Origin: Muribaculum caecicola
GTDB taxonomy: Bacteria > Bacteroidota > Bacteroidia > Bacteroidales > Muribaculaceae
Direction: 5' to 3'
Assembly: GCA_004801635.1 (NCBI GenBank)
Contig: SSTG01000008.1
Location: 1-33,574, forward strand
DNA: 33,574 nucleotides
Part shown: in pieces, positions 1-7,404 of the stretch
Numbering within the stretch: the stretch's first letter is position 1
Layout: every line of letters begins with the position of its first letter
Notes under the pieces: model-generated
The model's input: the letters and a program-made list of their open reading frames with translations, nothing else
Told to the model about the DNA's origin: nothing
Database searches by the model: none
Translations under genes and position numbers: made by a program

Positions 1-89
1 GCTCTTGTCTTGTACTACTTCCTTGTCTATTGCAATGTTTGTCAATGTCCTTTTTCCGCTTTCCGGGTCGGTGCCCCGGAACAGCCTCG
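1..89 (-). other. Predicted leader of an rRNA operon (leftward, runs off window)
   Basis: This stretch lies just downstream, in the leftward direction, of two tandem consensus promoters. It has no credible reading frame on the minus strand. Read leftward, it ends in an A/G-rich stretch containing AGTAGTACAAGACAAGAG, which resembles the leader that precedes 16S rRNA in Bacteroidota genomes (from memory of the family, not a search). The 16S gene itself would begin left of position 1, so this is an inference. Short plus-strand reading frames here look like chance frames. Confidence 0.45.
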
Positions 90-120
90 CAAAGTTACGG
101 ATTTTTTCTTTTCCGCCAAA
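90..120 (-). promoter_or_regulatory. Promoter P2, Bacteroidota consensus, leftward
   Basis: On the minus strand, TTTG (120-117) is followed after 19 nt by TAACTTTG (97-90). This matches the Bacteroidota primary sigma factor consensus TTTG-N19/20-TAnnTTTG exactly. An A-rich tract lies just upstream (127-136 on the plus strand), like an UP element, and the sequence after the -7 box is GC-rich. It is the proximal of two tandem promoters, an arrangement typical of rRNA operons. Confidence 0.7.
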
Positions 121-205
121 CTTTTCCGCAAAAAAAATGTTGGAAAAGCTGTGAGGCCGGAGTCGGTCCCGGGCCGCTGCCCGGCTTCCTTCTCAAAAGC
201 GAGTG

Positions 206-237
206 CAAAGTTACAAACCTTCGCCGTAACTTCCAAA
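206..237 (-). promoter_or_regulatory. Promoter P1, Bacteroidota consensus, leftward
   Basis: On the minus strand, TTTG (237-234) is followed after 20 nt by TAACTTTG (213-206), again a full consensus match. Poly-A/T tracts at 241-265 precede it. It sits about 115 bp upstream of P2, in the same direction. Both share TAACTTTGC and a GC-rich start region, which suggests a duplicated strong, growth-regulated promoter for stable RNA. Confidence 0.7.
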
Positions 238-428
238 TGTTTTTACAACTTTTTTTGAGAAAAAATCAGTCCCAGGCACGCAATGCCCTGCAAACCCACA
301 GGTTACAACCACAAAAAAAATTGCCAAAGCCCTACCCCATTACCACAAGCCAGTTCAAAGCCTCAATCGCAACAATCAGCCTGCCGACAAAGCCACCTAA
401 AAATTACACTATAAAATATCTCAATAAT
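238..428. other. Intergenic, 3' flank of nadK
   Basis: This AT-rich stretch between the end of nadK and the leftward P1 promoter has no credible gene. Its right part follows the nadK stop codon, but no clear GC-rich terminator hairpin is visible. Its left part provides the A/T tract upstream of P1. Confidence 0.5.
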
Positions 429-1313
429 TTATTTTACGTTAAGAACACCCCAATATAATTTCTGCCGTAAAGTATCGGCAAAGTTATGTTCCGGACGTAT
501 TACTATCTTAGTAGTAACAAACGAACGCGAAATAACAATCCGCTCGCCTTCATCAAGCGACAGGCTACGCCCGTCAAGGCTAAGCCTAAACGACCCGGCT
601 CGCGACGTTGTCACAAGCTGCACTTCCGCATCGTTACTAATAACAAGCGGACGCATACTAAGGGAATGTGCAGCTATAGGAGATATCACATTTACAGGCG
701 CTGTGGGCTGCAATATAGGGCCTCCGACAGACAAATTATAGCCAGTAGACCCCGTGGGAGTGGCTACTATCAACCCGTCTGCCCTATAATTGGCAAGAAA
801 AACGCCATCTACGTATGCCTCTATATCAATCATAGAGGCTGTATCTTTTTTCAATACAGCAACCTCATTTAGCGCATGAGGCCAAAAACCGTTTTCAGAG
901 CGCAACGTCGGAGACTCAACTTTCAGCATCGTACGAGGTTCAACACTATAATCTCCGGCAATCAGCGAGTCAATCCAATTAAAATCGCGCGCCATTCGGT
1001 GATCAGACAAATACCCCAAATGCCCTGTGTTTATACCGAATACAGGTATTTCATAAGGAGCCACCCATTGTGCCGTACGCAAAAAAGTACCGTCGCCACC
1101 TATACTGAATGCCAAATCTGCATATTGTGATATCTGCGAATTACCAACAACGCTGTCAACCTCCGGAGCCGAAGGCAAATTTTGAGCCATATGCACAAAT
1201 AGCTTTTCTGCCATTAAAACTTCTATTCCCCGTTTATGAAGTTCCCCCACCAAATCAGCAATATATCCGATATACCCCGATTGGTGCCTGCTCCCATAAA
1301 TAGCTATCTTCAT
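429..1313 (-). CDS. nadK: NAD kinase
   Basis: This enzyme phosphorylates NAD to NADP using ATP in the cytosol. At 294 residues the protein has normal length for the family. The diagnostic GGDGT nucleotide-binding motif is at residues 72-76 (followed by FLRT). The NE motif is at 149-150 (LNEVAV). The conserved loop RADGLIVATPTGSTGYNLS spans about 177-195. The start has MKIAIYG, the usual first beta strand of the fold. It is the second gene of a leftward pair: the CBS-domain gene ends 18 bases upstream. Both are probably transcribed from the divergent intergenic region shared with pdxJ. Confidence 0.95.
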   Translation of the reverse strand: MKIAIYGSRHQSGYIGYIADLVGELHKRGIEVLMAEKLFVHMAQNLPSAPEVDSVVGNSQISQYADLAFSIGGDGTFLRTAQWVAPYEIPVFGINTGHLGYLSDHRMARDFNWIDSLIAGDYSVEPRTMLKVESPTLRSENGFWPHALNEVAVLKKDTASMIDIEAYVDGVFLANYRADGLIVATPTGSTGYNLSVGGPILQPTAPVNVISPIAAHSLSMRPLVISNDAEVQLVTTSRAGSFRLSLDGRSLSLDEGERIVISRSFVTTKIVIRPEHNFADTLRQKLYWGVLNVK

Positions 1314-1331
1314 ACTTATTTAATTGCCCAA

Positions 1332-1853
1332 TTATACATCTAATAAATGCAGCAGCGCATTGGCACGCTGCACGGTTGTTTCATCGAAAGGGTCAGCCGA
1401 CGACGAGCGCATGGCTATAGTTTCATAGCCGTAACGCATCAAAGAACGGGCCACCATGGAACCTCGTGAGTGATTAACCCTTATTTCCACAGTAGTTGCA
1501 CTATTAGGCAGGGTACCCTGAGTCACATTTAAATTAAGCAAATGCGCATCGGCATCCTCTACGGCATGCGCTATTGACGACGCGCTATAATGACCGGCCG
1601 GACAAACTATTGTCAGCTCTGTCGACTCCTGTAATTGAGGGAACAGACCGGCGCATGTACTTATAATTGTGTCCTTAGTAATAATACCGCTACATGCGTT
1701 ATCATCATCGCCATCGCAAATCACACGCAAAACACCGCCGGGCGCCGATTGTATCTTTTCTAAAACAACGCCCAACGGAGCTGATTCTGCTACAGCCGGA
1801 ATCTTGACGCTATCTGGTTCTATATGTGCCTTTGCGGCATCTTTTGCAATCAA
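1332..1853 (-). CDS. CBS-domain protein with ACT-like C-terminus, short form, TTG start
   Basis: The protein has 173 residues and lies directly upstream of nadK on the same strand. In Bacteroidales a protein of about 220 residues with two CBS repeats and an ACT-like tail often sits between nadK and pdxJ (family knowledge). Here only one CBS-like segment (about residues 10-75) and the ACT-like tail (about 78-173, from ELTIVCPAG to ALLHLLDV) are visible, so the first CBS repeat seems to be missing. There is no in-frame ATG between the upstream stop (1895-1893) and the assigned TTG at 1853-1851, so the start is uncertain. Other non-ATG codons in that interval are possible. The ligand is unknown; CBS domains usually bind adenine nucleotides. 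Confidence 0.7.
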   Translation of the reverse strand: MIAKDAAKAHIEPDSVKIPAVAESAPLGVVLEKIQSAPGGVLRVICDGDDDNACSGIITKDTIISTCAGLFPQLQESTELTIVCPAGHYSASSIAHAVEDADAHLLNLNVTQGTLPNSATTVEIRVNHSRGSMVARSLMRYGYETIAMRSSSADPFDETTVQRANALLHLLDV

Positions 1854-1880
1854 ATTTTCTTTTTTTTGAAATATTCTGAT

Positions 1881-1888
1881 TAATTTTG
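1881..1888 (+). promoter_or_regulatory. -7-like element TAATTTTG towards pdxJ
   Basis: TAATTTTG matches TAnnTTTG on the plus strand in the divergent CBS/pdxJ spacer. A T-rich run ending TTTG (1865-1868) lies upstream, but only 12 nt away, short of the usual 19-21. If used, it gives a leader of about 200 nt for pdxJ that includes the stem-loop at 1902-1930. Confidence 0.35.
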
Positions 1889-1901
1889 CAATTCACGTTA
1901 T

Positions 1902-1930
1902 ATATGCCGTAAAGCATAATTACGGTATAT
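1902..1930. promoter_or_regulatory. Inverted repeat in the nadK/pdxJ divergent spacer
   Basis: ATATGCCGTAA and TTACGGTATAT form an 11-bp stem with one G-T wobble and a 7-nt loop. A short T run follows on the plus strand. It lies between the two divergent operons and could be a regulator binding site or a structured pdxJ leader. No further evidence separates these options. Confidence 0.4.
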
Positions 1931-2101
1931 TTTAAAAGAACAATGCCTATAAACTAGAGACATGTTCGCAAACCGAAGATTATTCAATAAAGGCAAATTT
2001 AGCAATAATTTTTCAATAGCATAATGGCTGTCGCAAATTTCACATTTTTAAAGTCTAATGCAGCAGCGGCCCACTATAATACAACAGAAACCACGAAATA
2101 A

Positions 2102-2818
2102 ATGACGAATTTAAGTGTTAATATAAATAAGGTGGCAACTTTACGCAACGCACGTGGCGAAAACGTGCCAAACATACTACAAGTTGCAACTGACTGCGAA
2201 CTATTTGGAGCAGACGGAATAACGGTACATCCCAGACCTGACGAACGTCACATAAAGAAAGCCGACGTATTCGACCTGCGCCCTATAATAAAGACGGAAT
2301 TCAACATAGAAGGCTTCCCTAGCGAAGATTTTGTAAAACTCGTAACGATTGTAAAGCCATCGCAAGTAACGCTGGTGCCCGACGCTCCAGACGCTCTTAC
2401 TTCATCGGCAGGATGGGACGTGCCGGCAAATATTGAATTGCTTTCAGACCTTGTAGAAATATTTCATTCGGCAGGAGTAAGGACATCTATATTTGTAGGG
2501 ACAGACATCGAGAACATTAAAGCCGCCGCACGCACGGGGGCCGACCGCATAGAGCTATATACGAAACCATACGCCGACTTGTATGAATCAAGCCGTGAAA
2601 AAGCAGTTAAACCGTTCATAGAAGCCAGCATAGCAGCTCACAAAGCCGGACTCGGAGTAAATGCCGGACACGACCTAAGCCTAAAAAATCTTGAATTCTT
2701 CCACAAGAACGTACCATTCTTAAATGAAGTATCAATTGGTCATGCCCTTATTTGCGATGCACTGTATCTAGGGCTTAAGGAAACCATATGCCGATACAAA
2801 GAATGTCTGGCCGATTAA
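2102..2818 (+). CDS. pdxJ: Pyridoxine 5'-phosphate synthase
   Basis: PdxJ condenses 3-amino-2-oxopropyl phosphate with 1-deoxyxylulose 5-phosphate to make pyridoxine 5'-phosphate, the last ring-forming step of DXP-dependent vitamin B6 synthesis. The protein has 238 residues, the usual length for this TIM-barrel family. Visible family motifs are [11 protein letters not shown] (about 41-51), [14 protein letters not shown], the phosphate-binding NAGHDL near residue 192 and SIGHALI near 217. It begins with [16 protein letters not shown], the normal start strand. It diverges from the nadK operon and is followed by exbB after 103 AT-rich bases. Confidence 0.95.
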   Translation: MTNLSVNINKVATLRNARGENVPNILQVATDCELFGADGITVHPRPDERHIKKADVFDLRPIIKTEFNIEGFPSEDFVKLVTIVKPSQVTLVPDAPDALTSSAGWDVPANIELLSDLVEIFHSAGVRTSIFVGTDIENIKAAARTGADRIELYTKPYADLYESSREKAVKPFIEASIAAHKAGLGVNAGHDLSLKNLEFFHKNVPFLNEVSIGHALICDALYLGLKETICRYKECLAD

Positions 2819-2921
2819 ACCATACATGATGAAACACATCATAATAAAACAAATAGTATAATCTATTATCAAAAAAACTATTTGACTGTCCAACAAAATA
2901 AACCAAACTAAACGCAAAATA

Positions 2922-3656
2922 ATGACCCCGACCAATTTTATTCTGGCACAAGTACCACAAACAACAGTTTCTGACACAGTGGTATTTTCACAAGACAGCA
3001 TATCAGCCATACAGAGTGCAGCCCAGGAAGTGCAAGCAGAACTTTCCGTCTGGGACCTCTGCCTAAAAGGAGGATTCATAATGATTCCGCTAGCGATTCT
3101 TTTAATTGTAAGCATCTATATTTTTATTGAGCGGTATCTGGTTATAAGAAAAGCACAATCTGAAGATGCCACATTTATGCAGCGCATTAAAGACTATATA
3201 TGCAATGGAGAAATTGACAGCGCAAAAAACCTGTGCCGCAAAAACGGCTCACCGTATGGGCGTTTGATATTGAAAGGCATAAGCCGGATAGGCCGCCCCA
3301 TGAACGATGTTTTAGTAGCAATAGAAAACACCGGCAATCTTGAGATAGCCAATCTTGGCAAGGGACTGCCCTGGCTGGCTACAACGGCAGCAGGCGCGCC
3401 TATGTTAGGATTCCTAGGCACCGTTATAGGAATGGTGGAAGCATTCTTTGCCCTTGCATCGGCCGGTTCGTCGGCCAACATAGGAGTCCTGGCCGGTGGT
3501 ATATACGAAGCCCTGGTAACCACTGTCGCAGGTCTTGCCGTAGGTATAGTAGCGTTATTTGCCTATAATGTTCTCGTGGCACGTATAAACGGCGTTATGA
3601 AGCTTCTTGAGGGAAAAACTATGGAATTTATGGATCTGTTGAACGAACCTGCTTAA
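2922..3656 (+). CDS. exbB: MotA/TolQ/ExbB proton channel family protein
   Basis: This is the inner-membrane proton channel subunit of a TonB- or Tol-type energy transducer. The 244 residues include a periplasmic N-terminal stretch, TM1 at about 50-70 (FIMIPLAILLIVSIYIFIE), a cytoplasmic domain, TM2 at about 150-173 (GAPMLGFLGTVIGMVEAF) and TM3 at about 198-220. The GFLGTV...GM signature between TM2 and TM3 is typical. It is followed within 6 bases by exbD, and then by a TonB-like gene that overlaps exbD, so the three form one energy-transducing set. Whether it serves TonB or Tol receptors cannot be read from the sequence. Confidence 0.9.
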   Translation: MTPTNFILAQVPQTTVSDTVVFSQDSISAIQSAAQEVQAELSVWDLCLKGGFIMIPLAILLIVSIYIFIERYLVIRKAQSEDATFMQRIKDYICNGEIDSAKNLCRKNGSPYGRLILKGISRIGRPMNDVLVAIENTGNLEIANLGKGLPWLATTAAGAPMLGFLGTVIGMVEAFFALASAGSSANIGVLAGGIYEALVTTVAGLAVGIVALFAYNVLVARINGVMKLLEGKTMEFMDLLNEPA

Positions 3657-3662
3657 AAACCA

Positions 3663-4100
3663 ATGTCACTACGACGACCCCACGACATGATGGCCACATT
3701 TTCAATGGCCTCAATGACTGATATTATTTTTCTGCTGCTCATTTTCTTTATGATAACGAGCACATTTGTATTTCCCACCGCCCTCGAGGTAAACCTACCG
3801 CAAAGCACCATACAAACAGCGCTAAAGCCAAGCACAAGGGTGTTCATTGACCGCGAAAGAAACCTTTATGCCTCTTTTGGTGCCGAAGAACCCCAACCAA
3901 TGCAACAAGACGCATTGCTTGCATTTTTACAATTGGCACAGCAGCAGGCAGCACCAGGCGAAGACTTCATAGCAATATACGCCGACGAAGACGTTCCATA
4001 CGGCGCAATTGTAGAAGTTCTTGACATGGGAGCAAAAAATAACCTAAAAATGGTATTAGCCACACGTCCTACAACAACGCAAAAAGCTAGAAAGCAATGA
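3663..4100 (+). CDS. exbD: Biopolymer transporter ExbD/TolR family
   Basis: The protein has 145 residues, with a short basic cytoplasmic N-terminus, one transmembrane helix (about 19-37) and a periplasmic domain. The conserved membrane aspartate that carries protons is D20, in SMTDIIFLLLIFFM. The periplasmic region ends in VPYGAIVEVLDMGAKNNL, the usual family C-terminal fold, then a basic tail. The stop overlaps the start of the TonB-like gene by 4 bases (ATGA), which points to translational coupling. Confidence 0.9.
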   Translation: MSLRRPHDMMATFSMASMTDIIFLLLIFFMITSTFVFPTALEVNLPQSTIQTALKPSTRVFIDRERNLYASFGAEEPQPMQQDALLAFLQLAQQQAAPGEDFIAIYADEDVPYGAIVEVLDMGAKNNLKMVLATRPTTTQKARKQ

Positions 4101-4924
4101 CCGACAGCCGAAAATCCATAACCGACAGAAACAGCATATATGCAGCCGCAGCCACGGTTGCAATAGTCATATTACTGTTTGCATGGATGCTAACGGCCCA
4201 TTTCCGCATAAGCCTCGAAACATTAAACGAACGCGTATGGCCCCCGGTAGATTCGAGTGAAATCGTTTTTGGCGGCGAATTTGTAAAACTTGGCGACATG
4301 TCAGCACCTTCGCCCCAGCAAAGCCGCACAAGGGCAACAGAAACACAAAACCAAGAAGAACCTTCGCACGAAGGCACAAGTTTGGAAAATGCCGGAGCGC
4401 AATCGGCAGAAGTTCCCGATATGGCAACATCAGGACAACCTTCACCGGCAAAAATAGAAAAGAAAGAAAAACCGCAAAAAGCCGGTCCAACAAAAGAAGA
4501 ACTGGCCGAACGCGAACGAATACGCCAGGAACGCGAACAAGCACAAAAAAGCAAGCGCATCAATTCCGGAATAAAAAACACATTCAACAAGCCAGGCAAA
4601 AGCAACAACGGGACTACGGGAAGCCAGCAAGGAAACTCTACGCAAGGTGCAACGAGCGGTTCGCCAGGCTATTCGCTTGAAGGCAGAACCCCACAGGGCT
4701 GGGGCCGCCCGTCAAGCCCTCACGGAGGCACCATAACAATAAAGGTAAAAGTAAACCGCCAAGGCTATGTGACAGAAGCCACATACGACAGCGGAAAAGG
4801 CCCTGCCGCGGCGCAGTCTTCAGTGCGGAATTCATGTATTCAGGCAGCACGACAGTCACGATTCTCTGTTGACATGAATGCCAAAGCCGAACAAACCGGC
4901 TACATAACCTGGACATTCCGCTAA
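4097..4924 (+). CDS. TonB-like energy transducer
   Basis: The protein has 275 residues. It has one N-terminal membrane anchor (about 14-34, IYAAAATVAIVILLFAWML), then a long low-complexity periplasmic linker rich in P, Q, K, E and G, with a charged coiled-coil-like stretch (KEELAERERIRQEREQAQKSKR, about 133-154 by eye). The end is a compact TonB-type C-terminal domain (about 201-275: GGTITIKVKVNRQGYVTEA and RQSRFSV...GYITWTF). It presumably couples the ExbB/ExbD channel to outer-membrane receptors. It overlaps exbD by 4 bases. The final strand GYITWTFR is typical of TonB/TolA-like domains in Bacteroidota. Confidence 0.85.
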   Translation: MTDSRKSITDRNSIYAAAATVAIVILLFAWMLTAHFRISLETLNERVWPPVDSSEIVFGGEFVKLGDMSAPSPQQSRTRATETQNQEEPSHEGTSLENAGAQSAEVPDMATSGQPSPAKIEKKEKPQKAGPTKEELAERERIRQEREQAQKSKRINSGIKNTFNKPGKSNNGTTGSQQGNSTQGATSGSPGYSLEGRTPQGWGRPSSPHGGTITIKVKVNRQGYVTEATYDSGKGPAAAQSSVRNSCIQAARQSRFSVDMNAKAEQTGYITWTFR

Positions 4925-4936
4925 ACCAATATAGAA

Positions 4937-5896
4937 ATGCAATCAGAATTGCGAGCCATACCATATTCTTCCGAATGGGCTACAAAATGGAATGAATTTG
5001 TGACCAATTCCAAAAACGGCACTTTTCTGTTAAACAGAAATTACATGGATTATCATGCCGACCGTTTTGAAGACTGTTCCATAATTATACTTAATTCCGA
5101 AGACAAAATCACGGCACTGCTTCCGGCTTGCCGTTGTGGTGATACAGCTACAAGCCACGGAGGCCTTACATACGGCGGCTGGATTTTGCCCGTAAAACAC
5201 ATGGACGCGTCATTAATGCTTTGTGTTTGGGAAACGATGTCGGCCTATTATAAAACACGCGGCATTAACAAACTGATATACAAGCCCGTTCCATGGATAT
5301 ACCCGGCAGCGCCGTCCGACGACGACCTGTATGCGATTTTTCGCAACAGTGGAACCATAAAAACTGTTCTTGTTTCTACCGCCATAGACCTGGTCAGCCC
5401 TGTTCATTTCAACAATTCCTCCCGTACAAGGGCAAATAAAGCCAGACGGAACCAATATACAGTTGAACGCTCAAATGATTACGCACAGTACTGGCACTTG
5501 CTGCAACACAGGCTTGCATCGCGACACAATGCCAAACCCGTACATACCCTGGACGAAATCAAGCTACTTGCATCGCGCTTTCCTGACAACATAGAGCTAT
5601 GGGGGGTTTTTGAACCTGAAAACAAAAATATGACTGCCGGATGCGTTATCTTCAACACAGGCCGTGTTGCGCATGCCCAGTACACGGCAGCAACAGACCA
5701 CGGCCTAGGCAACGGCTCCCTACCCCTTTTGTTCAGCACGCTTGTTGCACACTATGCCGGTATAGGATTAAGATACTTTGACTTCGGCACATCGAACGAG
5801 CAGGAGGGCACAAAGTTAAATAACGGGCTCATTGAACAGAAGCAACAATTCGGAGGCCGTTCCGTTGCATACACCACGTTTGAAATAAAGCTCTGA
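4937..5896 (+). CDS. FemAB/GNAT-like acyltransferase, hypothetical substrate
   Basis: The protein has 319 residues and starts 12 bases after the TonB-like gene. The layout resembles BioF2-like/FemAB acyltransferases with two GNAT folds. An N-terminal half (WNEFVTNSKNGTFLLNRNYMDYH) is typical of proteins acting on bulky acceptors. A C-terminal half carries LWGVFEPENKNMTAGCVIFNTGRVAHAQY and GIGLRYFDFGTSNE, the usual strand-turn-strand of this family. No signal peptide is visible, so it should act in the cytosol. The acceptor (peptidoglycan, lipid or protein) cannot be told. Identification rests on motif resemblance only. Confidence 0.7.
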   Translation: MQSELRAIPYSSEWATKWNEFVTNSKNGTFLLNRNYMDYHADRFEDCSIIILNSEDKITALLPACRCGDTATSHGGLTYGGWILPVKHMDASLMLCVWETMSAYYKTRGINKLIYKPVPWIYPAAPSDDDLYAIFRNSGTIKTVLVSTAIDLVSPVHFNNSSRTRANKARRNQYTVERSNDYAQYWHLLQHRLASRHNAKPVHTLDEIKLLASRFPDNIELWGVFEPENKNMTAGCVIFNTGRVAHAQYTAATDHGLGNGSLPLLFSTLVAHYAGIGLRYFDFGTSNEQEGTKLNNGLIEQKQQFGGRSVAYTTFEIKL

Positions 5897-5942
5897 TATG
5901 CTCGTAAAAATAAAAAACGCCATAGTCAACTTAAACTAATAA

Positions 5943-6866
5943 ATGTCCGACCTTAATATAAAAGGGCACCTGTCCATGGCCAGTGCCAATATTATGTGGG
6001 GGCTGATGTCGCCAGCAGCGAAAATTGCCATGTCATCAACAACAATAGCCCCACTTATAATGGTTGATATGCGTGTAGCCGGAGCCGCTATATTATTTTG
6101 GATTTCAAGCCTGTTCTTCAAACATGAACATGTTCCGCCAAAAGACTTGCTCCTTTTAGCCGGCGCAGCCATGATAGGCATAGTGCTCAACCAAGGATGC
6201 TTCATTGTCGGCATAAGCTATACGTCGCCCGGTGAAGGTTCGCTAATAACAACCACAATGCCAATGTGGGTTATGATTCTGGCATGGATTATCCTGCACG
6301 AGCCAATAACGGCAAAAAAGGCCGGAGGCATAGCTTTAGGTGCCATTGGAGCCATAATATTAGTAGTTGGCAGTACATCGGCAAACGCAACGGCAAAGAA
6401 TCCGGCATTAGGCGATTTAATTGTTCTTGCGGCACAACTAAGTTATGCACTGTACCTGACCCTGTACCGTAATTTCATAAAACGCTATTCATTGATAACG
6501 CTTATGAAATGGATGTTCCTTTTTGCAACAATGGCAATGGTCGGCATCACACTCCCTTCACTGCTCGATACACAATGGGGCAATATATCGCAAACCGAAT
6601 GGGCGGCAGCCGGATATGTAGTTATTTTCGGAACATATTTTGCATACATATGCGTTATGACAGGGCAAAAAATACTGCGCCCGACAATTGTGGGCATGTA
6701 CAATTATGTGCAACCTGTAACAGCTGCCTGCATGGGCATATATCTAGGCATGGAGCAAATTACAATATCAAAATGTATAGCCATTATGTTAATTTTCTCC
6801 GGAGTATACATGGTTACAACCAGTAAGTCTGCACAAACAACAAAAAACGGCATGGCCGACAAATAG
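5943..6866 (+). CDS. DMT superfamily transporter (EamA family)
   Basis: The protein has 307 residues and about ten hydrophobic helices, arranged as two similar halves of five. It begins with HLSMASANIMWGLMSPAAKIAM, the usual first EamA helix. The second half begins near GDLIVLAAQLSYALYLTLYRNFI. Features such as TSPGEGSLITTTMPMWVMIL and VGMYNYVQPVTAACMGI are typical of drug/metabolite exporters. It is an inner-membrane protein and its substrate is unknown. The spacing from the preceding gene is 46 bases, so cotranscription is possible. Confidence 0.88.
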   Translation: MSDLNIKGHLSMASANIMWGLMSPAAKIAMSSTTIAPLIMVDMRVAGAAILFWISSLFFKHEHVPPKDLLLLAGAAMIGIVLNQGCFIVGISYTSPGEGSLITTTMPMWVMILAWIILHEPITAKKAGGIALGAIGAIILVVGSTSANATAKNPALGDLIVLAAQLSYALYLTLYRNFIKRYSLITLMKWMFLFATMAMVGITLPSLLDTQWGNISQTEWAAAGYVVIFGTYFAYICVMTGQKILRPTIVGMYNYVQPVTAACMGIYLGMEQITISKCIAIMLIFSGVYMVTTSKSAQTTKNGMADK

Positions 6867-7144
6867 GCCCCATACCTGGAACAAACTCCAAAAAACACCT
6901 ATAGCACACCTATTTAGACCCACAAACTGCACACTATCACACAACCTGTGCCATAGGTTAACAATATGTTAATTTAAACATAACACTTTATTATTTCCCA
7001 TTTTTTTTGTAATTTAGAATGTCATGAATAATAAATTGTCGCAACGACTAAAAATCAATGGCAACCATTTGTCATGACACAAAAAACCAGTTAACCACTC
7101 ATGCCGCTAAAGGCAGAAATAACCAGACAAAAGGCTTTATAAAA
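6867..7144 (+). promoter_or_regulatory. Leader and promoter region of the oxidoreductase operon
   Basis: This AT-rich spacer of 278 bases lies before the ferredoxin-like gene. It holds an inverted repeat TATGTT/AACATA (6965-6970/6977-6982), a run ending TTTG (7006-7009) and a weak TAAATTG (7032-7038) that could serve as a -7 element. TGTCATGA occurs twice, exactly 50 bases apart (7020-7027 and 7070-7077). The second copy is part of the 10-bp palindrome TGTCATGACA (7070-7079). It is probably the regulatory region of the operon, with the exact start site unresolved. The upstream in-frame ATG at 7058 is not preferred, because the residues it adds do not resemble a ferredoxin. Confidence 0.45.
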
Positions 7145-7375
7145 ATGGCAAAAATTGAAGGTGCGGTAATAATTGACCAAGAACGCTGTAAGGGATGCGA
7201 CCTTTGTGTAGCCGCATGTCCGACAAACGTATTAGAGCTTAAAAACAAAGAAGTAAATGACCGCGGATACCATTTCGCATACGCAGTACGCCCAGCCGAT
7301 TGCATCGGATGTTCGTCGTGTGCAATAGTATGCCCGGACGGATGCATCGAGGTATACCGGATTACAAGCAAATAA
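7145..7375 (+). CDS. korD: 4Fe-4S dicluster ferredoxin, delta subunit of 2-oxoacid:ferredoxin oxidoreductase (KorD/VorD type)
   Basis: This 76-residue protein carries two CxxCxxCxxxC motifs: cysteines 15, 18, 21, 25 and 53, 56, 59, 63. It would hold two 4Fe-4S clusters and pass electrons from the thiamine-dependent subunits to ferredoxin. The start at 7145 (MAKIEGAVIIDQERC) gives the usual length; an earlier in-frame ATG at 7058 would add 29 unrelated residues. It is the first gene of a four-gene operon. The Kor versus Vor label depends on substrate (2-oxoglutarate or branched 2-oxoacids), which the sequence alone does not settle. Confidence 0.88.
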   Translation: MAKIEGAVIIDQERCKGCDLCVAACPTNVLELKNKEVNDRGYHFAYAVRPADCIGCSSCAIVCPDGCIEVYRITSK

Positions 7376-7404
7376 TAATAACACCCATCATAAACAAACC
7401 CACA

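Noticed and set aside
30..458. Plus-strand reading frame of 142 codons across the promoter region
   Set aside because: It runs through two consensus promoters and A/T tracts on the opposite strand, and its translation shows no family resemblance; it looks like a chance frame.
2826..2842. Hairpin ATGATG/CATCAT after pdxJ as terminator
   Set aside because: It has only six A/T-rich pairs and no T run follows; too weak to call.
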